From Fallopia convolvulus (taxonomy: Eukaryota; Streptophyta; Magnoliopsida; Caryophyllales; Polygonaceae), in NCBI GenBank assembly GCA_964016875.1, contig OZ024719.1, positions 34,706,679 through 34,770,678 of the forward strand: 64,000 bases of DNA, in the 5' to 3' direction. This document shows, piece by piece, positions 32,612 through 41,717 of this stretch; position 1 is the stretch's first letter; every line of letters begins with the position of its first letter. Both the position numbers and the translations under genes were made by a program. The notes below the pieces were generated by a model. The model saw nothing but the letters and a program-made list of their open reading frames with translations, did not search any database and was not told the origin of the DNA.

Positions 32612-33701
32612 GAGTCCTAACAACCTAAAGATTGTAGTCTTAGGGAAGTAAGGGTCGAATCCACAGGGAGGAGATTTATCTTCCTATGTAAATTTTATGT
32701 CAATTAAAGTAAAAGGGTTTGTAGAATTAAACTAACTATTGAGCATGCAAAAACTAGGAAAGCAAATAAAGTTTGGATTTTTATCAATTTAAGGAAACAC
32801 TTAGTCAACCAGAGATTCACATTCGTATGACAAGTTGATCATCGATTCACTCAATATCGCATGCATATGGAATTCCAATTCCTTTTCAAAGATAATTAAT
32901 AGCACAACCAGATACTATCAATCCTAACTAATTGAATAACCCTGAAACTATCAAGATTCAATTCAAAAGCAGCATTAAGAATAGGAATATAATCAGGATA
33001 CAATTCTAGCATAAAACAACCAGCTTTTATACTAGAATGCAATTTAACTCTCTTCTGCAATAGACTAGCACAACCAGTTACTGGTACAATGCAGGTTGCT
33101 ACCATGAAATAGAGAAACTCAACCAGTAATTTCTCTAGATCTAGCAATTGAGATTCAATATCAACAACCCTAGAAATTGCTGAAATCAATCACATAAACA
33201 ATTCAAACAAGAGAGTAAAATAATTCCATGCAATAGATAAAGAGTAGAAATCTCACAACTGAAAGTCAAAACGAAGCTTCAAACTGTCTGACTAAGCAAA
33301 AGGGCTTAGTTCTCCATGAAAGCCTAAAACTTAAAGTCTGAAAGAGAGAATATGATACTAATGTTGAATGAGAGATGCAACTCTCTAAAACCTAATATAT
33401 CAAACTAGGTCTAAAAAGTCTATCCAAAAATACATATATCTCGGATTAAAGCTGACATAAGAAGAGCCAATAGAAATAAAACACGTGGCACCATAAGGAA
33501 TCTTGCGTTGGCAGGGGCGGCGGGTGCCGCCAGCAGCAAAACGCAAATCTCCGTCTTCTCTTCAATCCAGCTCTAAAACTCCAATAATATGCATCTTCGG
33601 GTCTTCTTCTTCCTAGCTGTAGATAGCATATAAAATACCTAAAAACACCATAAACTCATGCTAAAACTCCTCCTAAATACACAATATAATTGTGTATATC
33701 A
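32612..33701 (-). repeat. D 3' LTR, main part
   Basis: Together with 20046-20087 it makes 1132 bp, the same length as the 5' LTR at 52946-54077. It ends TATATCA. One GC-rich palindrome GGCGGCGGGTGCCGCC lies near 33518 (53896 in the other copy). Confidence 0.93.
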
Positions 33702-33717
33702 AACTCCCCCACACTTT
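33702..33717 (-). promoter_or_regulatory. D terminal polypurine tract
   Basis: Minus strand AAAGTGTGGGGGAGTT, directly before the 3' LTR. Confidence 0.85.
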
Positions 33718-34514
33718 AATCTCACTCGTCCCTAAGTGACTCAGAAAACTATCACTCGTAAAAAAATCTATAACCACCGGATCATCAAAATGCAAGGAAG
33801 CTTACAAAGAGGAATAAAAGCATTCTCATGCAAGCTCAACACCCAACCTACACAACAACACATATAGCAAATAAGCTCTAACTACCCCACCATACTCAAC
33901 ATCAACATAAATGAGCAAATCATCATCAACATCAAATGAACATCATGCTCAACTCAAACCACCAAACAATCCTCAATATCTATCAAAACATCAAACAACA
34001 ACCCACCAAAAACTAACCACTAATAAGTCCATCAAAAACACCAATAAAGAGAGTGAAAATCTCCATAAATCTACACCTTATACCTCCAAGTGAAAACCTA
34101 CCCAAAACACTCCTATACTCCACTTCTTATGTCACCAATAAAGATAGTCCTAAAACACTTTATTTTTTCACTCATTTTGCTTAGGCGCCTTTTCAAGTTT
34201 TCACCTAACACTCTCTTTTCATTTTTCAATAATGGACTCACCAACTCACACCACTCTGAATCTATTTTTGCCAAGGCCTAGTGCATGCCAGATTACCTGC
34301 TTATTACCTAGACCGCCCTTTCAGGTTTTCAGTCTATCCTAGGATTTTAGTTTGCCTTTTTTAAATTTTTATGGCTCTTTTTTTTTAAAAAACATTTTAT
34401 TTATAGCACATCAATAGTAATATAATTCCAACTCCCCCACACTTAGAACACACATTGTCCTCAATGTAGTAAAGACAAGATAAAATAAAGGGGATGTAGA
34501 GAATAATACCACTA
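33718..34514 (-). other. D 3' UTR
   Basis: AT-rich and without a gene. A second polypurine-like tract (minus strand TAAGTGTGGGGGAGTTGG, about 34426-34445) preceded by GAGGACAATG lies about 70 bp after the ORF1-like stop. Confidence 0.7.
34426..34445 (-). promoter_or_regulatory. Internal polypurine-like tract of D
   Basis: It repeats the AAGTGTGGGGGAGTT of the terminal tract about 730 bp upstream of it in reading direction. A1, A2 and C have the same duplication. Confidence 0.6.
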
Positions 34515-35447
34515 CTAATTAGATGGCGGTGGTGGATACGGTGGATAGTCAGGATATGAGGGGTAAGCGGGCCACACTCCCTGAAAAAACAGAGACTGCT
34601 GTTGGAAATAGCTAGTTTGCTGCTGAAAGAACTGAGACTGATCCTGGTGGAACAGATGGATCCGGTCTATAGAAGTAGACAAAGCAGACTGCTGAGTAAA
34701 CATCTCATCTTGACGGACTGAAAGCTGACGCATCTGACGCATCATATCATCCTGCCAGCTCAGACCAGTGTTAACTCCAGAAGTACTAGGAAAATCTGAC
34801 CCCGGGACATCCTCATGCATAACTGTGTCGCCCTGAGGAATAGTCTTTGTTATAGGCTGTGAAGTAGATGGTGGAACAGCCTGTGGAGCAGCAGATGTAG
34901 AGCCGGGAGCTCTAGTAGGAATTGACAGTTGTCGGAGATCAAAGTGATGATACTCAAGTCCATAAGGTAAGCCAGCAATGGGTAGAGGAATCTTAAAATT
35001 ATCCGTAGGAGGACCAAATGAGTAGGAAAATCGACCTCTAGCCTCAGTAATATATCCAACATGCCGCAAATGCTTAATGTCACAAGTGAAAGTAGAAGAG
35101 ACTCGCTGAGATGATGGAGGAAAAGGAATGTTCAGAAACTCTCCCAAGATAGAAATCATACCACCAATAGCAATCTTGCACTTGTTCTGGCCCCTACACT
35201 TCTTGCAACAAGTAAGAAACTGAGCTCTCCAATCTCTAATAAGTGTGCATTGTGGTGTCAAGCTTCACATAGTCTCTAAATCAGTGTAAGAGACCTTGTT
35301 TGCCTTAGTGTGGCCATACCAAGCCATCCTAATCACCTTATGAGCAATCCGTAAACAAGGATGAGACCATTTGTAATTTTTTTCTCCTGCCTTGGGATCA
35401 AATGAATGAAAACCAATAGTTTGATACCAAAAATTCAACTCCTCACT
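34515..35447 (-). pseudogene. D ORF1-like gene, C-terminal part
   Basis: This is the continuation of 46556-46187 after removing C. It includes FWYQTIGFHSFDPKAGEKNY and YKWSHPCLRIAHKVIRMAWY, a stop after 35265, then ILGEFLNIPFPPSSQRVSST, and a Pro- and Gln-rich tail (QDQSQFFQQQTSYFQQQS) ending at 34515. The domain style is that of the Athila ORF1 family. In-frame stops make it a pseudogene, in addition to the cut by C. Confidence 0.75.
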
Positions 35448-35452
35448 AGTAG

Positions 35453-36856
35453 TGATCGCTCGGTTGTGCGAAGGTCTAGAGATACAATTTATAACTTGAC
35501 CCCGTTGTAGCACGTGGTGGGTGTCGAACACTCGGGAAATCTACTCGATTGAGGTGCCTAGACACTAGAAAGCTGGAAAGGAGAACTTAAAACAAAGGAA
35601 AACAAAGAGAACAGTCGGGACCGACACAAGTGTCACGTCGGGCCCGATGTTGGCGACAAGAGGGAAGTCGGGACCGACGTAGAGCAAGTCGGGCCCGAGG
35701 TAGCTGGATTTTGTCGAACTCAAAGATTGAAAGTAGATCTTGGGCTTTTGGGTTCCTTCTCTAGTAGATTAAGGCTTTTCCACCCCAATTCAAGCAATAA
35801 GTGATGATCGGAATAGGATCGAGTGCTTTCGCCCTCGTTCCAACCACTTCTACACATCGATCATTGGGGAAATCCCCTTCGAAGCAAGGTCTTGAGATGG
35901 ACAAATGTTCACTTTCGCTACTTTGCCAGTCACAAGCCTTGATTCCTTACTTTCGTAAGGAATTATAGCTCTATGTAGAGTGGGTTCCTAGATCAAGCAC
36001 TCAAGGCTATGGAATTGGGGTTTCTAGCCCAACCTAGCTAGAGTTTTCCCCCATAACCCAAGATCAAGGAGATCTACTCCATATGGCAAACAAAGAAAGC
36101 AAACAAATCAAAAAGCAAAGCAATCAACATCATCAATCTCAAACCAAAGCCAAGTTTCATTCACAAATCAAAAGCAATCCACAAACTCCAATCAAAGGTT
36201 TCAAAATCCACAAAATCAAAACAAAGCAAAGCTAATCTATCAACCAAACCTATCAAATCTCCCTCTCCTTGGCCGATTCTCTCTCTTCTCCTTCTCCTCT
36301 CCTTCCTCCTTGCTCTCCAAGTATCCTCTTGAGAGTTTTGGAGGGTTGGTCCCTTTCTAAGTGTGGGAACCTGCCTAAATTAGAAGATAAGAGAGCCTTT
36401 ATAGATGAGGGGCAAAAGTGGTAGTTTACAATTTCGTGCCTTGGAGCCCAAGCAAAACAGTGACCGACTCGGACTGACACGGAGGACCTCGGGCCCGACT
36501 TACTGTGCAAGTCGGTCTGAGGTCGAAAATTCAAATCGGGCCCGGCGTTGGTTCCAGCTCGATCCGGACCTCGTTCCACCCTCTTCTTGTTGGCTTTTCT
36601 CTTGTTCTTCTTCATGGCTTGCTCCTCTCTTTCCCTCTTAAGCTCGGGCCTTGCTCCATGTTCCGGTTCTCCTTCAAAACGACCCTTGATCCATGCCAAA
36701 ACACCTACAAAACACATAAAACGCGCATAGTCTCCGAATTTCATAGAAATACGGAAACTAAGCTAAAAAGGAACAAAACACACAAGAAAAGGGGAAAAAG
36801 AAACATAATTACAAAGGAAATCATATATAAAAACACCATCAAATAAAGAGACATCA
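35453..36856 (-). repeat. C 3' LTR
   Basis: 1404 bp. Motif clusters: GGGACC 35617 and GGGCCC 35640 (23 bp), GGGACC 35670 and GGGCCC 35691 (21 bp), then a further group at 36470-36580. The flanks are TCG...CGA. Confidence 0.93.
35610..35705 (-). repeat. GGCC-core palindromes in the C LTR
   Basis: Two pairs, each GTCGGGACCGAC followed 21-23 bp later by GTCGGGCCCGA. The 5' LTR copy (about 44940-45030) is the same. Confidence 0.85.
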
Positions 36857-36872
36857 AAATACCCCATACTTA
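36857..36872 (-). promoter_or_regulatory. C terminal polypurine tract
   Basis: Minus strand AAGTATGGGGTATTT directly precedes the LTR, the same as in A1 and A2. Confidence 0.85.
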
Positions 36873-38730
36873 AACTTGCTTGTCCTCAAGCAATAACAAT
36901 GTAAGCAAGACCGAAACATAATCTTCAAGTAAAGCCTCGTATGAAAACACATTTAAGCACAAGTGATTAATATTCAAGCAAGATTACATCATCACACATG
37001 ATTAAGTGTTCCAAGGAATAGAGTAAATGCAACTAAGCCTCACTTTAGGGATATGTGAATGTGTATCACTCATCATGTGTATGGGTTTAGCAATGAACAC
37101 TCAAGCTCAAAAATCATGCAAGTAAGGACTTTACTATTGAAGCTAATATCACCAAATCCTCCACCTAGAGATGCCTAATACAAAGTACACAAAGAATTCG
37201 AACTTGACTCAATGGAGGTCCTCAAAGAGGTTCCATTCGACCGGGTTGTAATGGGGCTTTTGGTATTTCTCAAGGTGGGAATTATTTGGTCTTGTGGTGC
37301 TTACAATGGGGATTGACCAACCTAAACTCTCACCAACTTCACCAAAATTCCACAATCAATTTCACACTCACCCAAAAGACTTAACATTTTTCCTTTCAAC
37401 CCAAAATTTCACATAACATTCCACTTCATCTTTGCTCTTAGGCTTTTTGTTGGGTTTTCCACACTTTCTACACTGGACCGACTTTCTTATGACATCGGGC
37501 CCAATGTGGTGTGTAACTCTTTCGGACCCTTTTTCTTCACTTAAGCTCTTTACCTTCATTTCACTTTCCATTTCCAACATTTTCTTTCTTTCTTTCTTTG
37601 TTTTTTCATTTTCTTTTTGCACAACAAAGATGCACTACCCACATGATTCATAACACCATTCTTTGCCCTTAAACCAAAGAGAATCTCAACTCTTCAAATA
37701 CAATCCAAACCTCTCTTCTAAAGTCCAATCCCATAAGGGTCAAGTCATATAAGGCTAGGAATAATATTTTTGAGGAGTTTCAAACAAAGGCCTAGGCTAG
37801 AATGGGGCTACAAACAAAGGATTCACTTCATGGTAGGATATGGAACATTTATGTGACTAAAAGAATAAAGTTCAAAATCAATGTGACAATGCTAGGACAA
37901 ATCTCATGACGGTCTTGGAAAATAGATAAACACCGCAATAGCAAGTTTTACTAAGCATGCATGAGCTAATCACACAAGAAACATGAGGGATGTGCAAATA
38001 TGAACAAGCATCCCTAAAATGGCCAAAAATTAATCTCACAAGGGTCACTCATACTTAGTTGCATAAGAACTCATCCTAGAACTCACATGTTCAATAAAAC
38101 AAGCAAGATATCATGATCACATCAAAAGCAACATCTTTTTAGAGGCTAAACCATCCGAATATATGCAAAGGAATTTACATGCTCACATCATCATTAGCTT
38201 TCATTTGGCAATCTAAGATGGGAATTTCAAGTCCAAAAACTACGAAACACAAAATCTTTTTGTTGTTTTCAACATAATTTTTCAAATTTTTATGGATTTT
38301 TGCAAAAATTTCTCTAAAACCAAAAACAAAGACTCATCCATTCAAAACCAAATCAATCATCCATGTCGTTCACAAACCACAAACCAAGAAACAAACATCC
38401 CAAACACAAATTAGAAACCGAAAACCAAATATCCTCAAAATAACAAACACACAAGCAAGTGAAATCATGAGCACACTTACCCCCACCCCATACTTAAAAT
38501 TTTGATGTCCCCATCAAACAAGGAAACCAAAACTTAAAAAGCAAGAGAGAAGAGTACGAAGAGCTCACAATTTCTTTATTCTTCAATGGCATGTCTAGGA
38601 TCACTCGAAGGGGTTGTCACGCCTACGTCCTCTTTGGAGTCTCGCTTGCCGCTCCCTCTCGTACACTTGCTCTTGGTAGAAGTCTTGTGGTGGTGGTTGG
38701 AGTTGAGGGTTCGGGCGCGTCCATTGGTCC
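36873..38730 (-). other. C 3' UTR
   Basis: No gene seen. It holds a GGACC/GGGCCC pair near 37475-37503 (22 bp apart), about 640 bp from the LTR, and an internal polypurine-like tract (38479-38496, minus strand TTAAGTATGGGGTGGGGG). Confidence 0.7.
38479..38496 (-). promoter_or_regulatory. Internal polypurine-like tract of C
   Basis: It lies about 1.62 kb upstream of the terminal tract in reading direction and 235 bp after the ORF1 stop. A GGGGACATC box lies beside it. Confidence 0.55.
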
Positions 38731-40386
38731 TCACGGGAAGGGGAAGTTCCCTCTCATCCATGTGTTGAAGCTATCTTGGACCCGCCACCTTTGGTCTTCC
38801 ACCTCTCTAAGCTCCTCCACCTCTCGCCTAGTGTAGCTGAGGGCTCGGTTCATCTCTTCTTGGCTAGCTTGGAAAGCACTTTGTTGTTGAAGCAATTGTT
38901 GTTGTTGTTGGTACATGTATTGTTGTTGAAGATTCACTTGATGGACCTCTTGAAGAACATTCTCTTGTTGAAGTTGAAGATGGGCCATTTGGTTGGCCAA
39001 GAAGGACATGTCCACCGTTTGTTGTCGCTCGGGAAACACCATTCCCGGACCATACCATTGGGCGTAGCCTTCATAACCGCCACCTTGAGTTTGTTCTCGC
39101 CTTGCACCACTCCCCTCTCCATGCTCATAGTGCCTCGGGACCTCATCACCATAGAAGGCACCGGACCGACTTTGAGGGAAGTCGGGCCCGACGCCATATG
39201 TACCTCGGTCCGCCAATGTTGGAGCTTGGTGCGTGGCTCGGAGGTTGGCCATCAACCCTTGGAAGCGCTCATCTTCTTCATTTTTCTCTTGATCGATATC
39301 CATGTCTTCCCCATGAGGTGCAAACACAAAGTGATCTTGGTCGAAATCCGGTGAAGATGGAGGGGAGGTAAACCGAATGTGTTGAGGTTGTTGTCGCCGC
39401 CCCTCTCTTGCACCTTCGGGGTCACCAAATGAGTATGGCTTGCCGGCCCACACTTGGTACCAATTGTGATACTGAGAAAGATCATAGAGGTTGGCCGCCA
39501 ACCGGATCGACACACCATCATAGTTCGAGTGAGGGGCCAAAGAAATCATGTAAAGCTTCTCCTTGATGATGTTGGCCTTCTTGAAATACTTCATGTTCAT
39601 ATACTCAACACCATTCGGAGCCGGAGAATACTTGTTAAGGTCGACTCCTAGACGCACAGCTAGCCTTGCTATCATCCCGCCGAAGTAGATCCAAGAGGAG
39701 CTTTGGAAGTCTCGCACCATCTTGACCCACTCCCATGCAAGGTTCATGGGCTTCTCGGTGTGGAAGAGCATCTCATGTAGCAACATAATCTCTTCCTTCA
39801 TCGGCTTGCTCAACTCGTGACGAGCATAGATTGCACATCCCAAAACTCGCACCATGACCCGAAAAAGAGGGCTAGCAATCTCGGTTGTGGTGGCGCCCTT
39901 TCTCATCTCGCTCTTCCCGGCCACATGCCGCCACACTTGGTTCACCTTCTCCTTTTTGACGCCGGTCTCTTCTCTTGGACATGGAAACCCGAAGTAGGTA
40001 GCCAAGTCCCTAAGAGAGAGATTGTGGTCCTCATTGCCCAATTGGAAGGTGATCGCCCCTTCCTCATCCTCCATATTATCATAAGTGCATTTAAAAGTGG
40101 CCATGAATTCCGAGGTGAGGGCGGGATAGTGGGTGTTGTCCCACCTTAGCATCCCATTGAGACCGATGTGGGAGTAGCACCTTGGAAGAGCTTGATCCAT
40201 GTCCATCTTCCTCACGGTTTCCCAATCAAGCCACCTTGTGTGATGCTCAAGCGCCATATACCTTGCATAACTCTCAACTTGCTCATCATCCTCCAAGTAA
40301 ACATCATCCAACTTTGGCTCTTTTCTCGACTTCTTGGACTTCTTCCTCGGCCTTTCCGCATGAGATGATGAAGCTCTAGTCTCCAT
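38731..40386 (-). CDS. C ORF1-like protein (Athila family), intact
   Basis: ATG at 40386 (METRASSSHAERPRKKSKKS), stop at 38731, about 551 codons. It has a basic Lys/Arg N-terminus, likely for nuclear entry, then a folded part with FQLGNEDHNLSLRDLATYFG and LLHEMLFHTEKPMNLAWEWV, an acidic stretch (DIDQEKNEEDERFQG), and a long Gln-rich coiled-coil part (VNLQQQYMYQQQQQLLQQQS). This is the ORF1 type found between pol and the 3' LTR in Athila elements. Biochemical role is unknown. The frame is intact, unlike that of A1 and D. The motif triad GGACC-GGGCCC-GGTCC lies inside it near 39162-39215. Confidence 0.8.
   Translation of the reverse strand: METRASSSHAERPRKKSKKSRKEPKLDDVYLEDDEQVESYARYMALEHHTRWLDWETVRKMDMDQALPRCYSHIGLNGMLRWDNTHYPALTSEFMATFKCTYDNMEDEEGAITFQLGNEDHNLSLRDLATYFGFPCPREETGVKKEKVNQVWRHVAGKSEMRKGATTTEIASPLFRVMVRVLGCAIYARHELSKPMKEEIMLLHEMLFHTEKPMNLAWEWVKMVRDFQSSSWIYFGGMIARLAVRLGVDLNKYSPAPNGVEYMNMKYFKKANIIKEKLYMISLAPHSNYDGVSIRLAANLYDLSQYHNWYQVWAGKPYSFGDPEGAREGRRQQPQHIRFTSPPSSPDFDQDHFVFAPHGEDMDIDQEKNEEDERFQGLMANLRATHQAPTLADRGTYGVGPDFPQSRSGAFYGDEVPRHYEHGEGSGARREQTQGGGYEGYAQWYGPGMVFPERQQTVDMSFLANQMAHLQLQQENVLQEVHQVNLQQQYMYQQQQQLLQQQSAFQASQEEMNRALSYTRREVEELREVEDQRWRVQDSFNTWMRGNFPFP
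39160..39215 (-). repeat. Symmetric motif triad in C ORF1
   Basis: On the plus strand GGACCGACTT, then 21 bp on GTCGGGCCCGAC, then about 23 bp on CTCGGTCCG. The outer half sites are complementary, the middle one is a palindrome. Confidence 0.8.
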
Positions 40387-41657
40387 GGTACCTAAACACA
40401 TCCAACCAAACAAAAGGGTCCAAGATAAACTCCATACAACTCAACAAAAGCACTCACCAACACACATCAACTCATCAACACAAGGGAACCCCATACTTAG
40501 TCTCTAAACACACATGCATCACAATCCAACATGAATCATCATGGATATCTTCTAACAATGGCTAAGCAAATGATCATACTACATCATGATTAAGCTTTAG
40601 CCAACAATGAAACACATGAATCCACATGATATCACAAGAAGAGAGCAAAAACAACACGGATCGACTTCCAACCTATGTCGGGCCCGACACATACTCAACC
40701 TCGGTCTGACTTGATGGACCGACTTCCACAACTCGGGCCCGACTTACCTGGGCACGTCGATCTCGACCTAGTTCATGCTTCGACTCTAACCTCAAATCAA
40801 CCCAAATCACTCTATCATGCAATTAAATTTCAAATTCAACCATCAAACATCCCTAATCGAAGTTCTAAATGGATCCAAGCATGCATAAACAACTTTGAAG
40901 CTCAATTTCACAAATCATGCAAATCCACCATTGATGCTCAAGCTCAAACTCTCAATCAAACATGGCATTACTCAATCTATGCAATGAAAGCACAAAATCT
41001 CCAAGGAAATAGGTAGAGATCGAGTAACACATACCGGATTTGAAGAGTATTAGACTTTTAAACAAACAAACAACTTAGAACTCAAACTTTCTCAACCTAG
41101 ATCGAGATGGGGGATGAAGAACGAGATTGAACTCAAAATTTCTCTTTGGAATCGGGTTAGGAGGCCTTTTCGTGATTGGATCGAGACGAAGAAGGGGAGG
41201 ATGGGTGGATCGAGTATGGTGAGAGGGGGGCCGATTTTGAGAGTGTGAGGGAGATGGGTTGTATTTTGGGAATGGTGGTTAATATGAAGATGGTAGGTAG
41301 GTGGGGGATGGTATTTAATGGGGGAAAGGGACAAATTAGGTCAAGGGCAAAATTGGCATTCCACCTAGTCAAATCGGGTCAGACCGACGTAGTGGACCGA
41401 CGTCCCTGTGTCGGGCTCAACTTACCTGGGCTCGATGTGGGAGTATTCGGTTCACCAATTTTACTCCATCCTCTTGCAACTTCTTTCTCCACATTTCCAT
41501 TTATATTTTTTTCTTTTTCACCTCAAATCCTACACAACCTTGAAAAATACACAACACCAAAAATCCACAAAACACTAGATAGAGATTGGTTAGAGAAAAG
41601 CTAGGCTAAACTAATTAGAAAAATCAAACTAAAATTACGAAAAGAAAGCTACTAGCT
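40387..41657 (-). other. Spacer between gag-protease and ORF1 in C
   Basis: No pol-like frame is seen, which shows that RT and integrase are really absent. GGCC-core motifs occur at 40676-40765 and 41370-41440. Confidence 0.75.
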
Positions 41658-41671
41658 CGGGTTGCCTCCCG
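41658..41671 (-). promoter_or_regulatory. Conserved CGGG-loop-CCCG hairpin (C)
   Basis: Minus strand CGGGAGGCAACCCG, just after the gag-protease stop, followed in reading direction by GAGCTAGTAG. The same stem is in A2 and D. Confidence 0.7.
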
Positions 41672-41717
41672 AGAAGCGCTCGTTTAGAGTCACTAGCTTG
41701 ACTTCCTAACCTCAATC

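Noticed and set aside
32896..33189. 97-codon minus-strand ORF in the D LTR (also at 53272-53565)
   Set aside because: It lies entirely in the LTR and repeats because of it; no domain or conserved context.
36405..36846. ORFs of 60-113 codons in the C LTRs, present in both copies
   Set aside because: Duplicated only because LTRs are duplicated; low-complexity Ser/Leu-rich products without domain.
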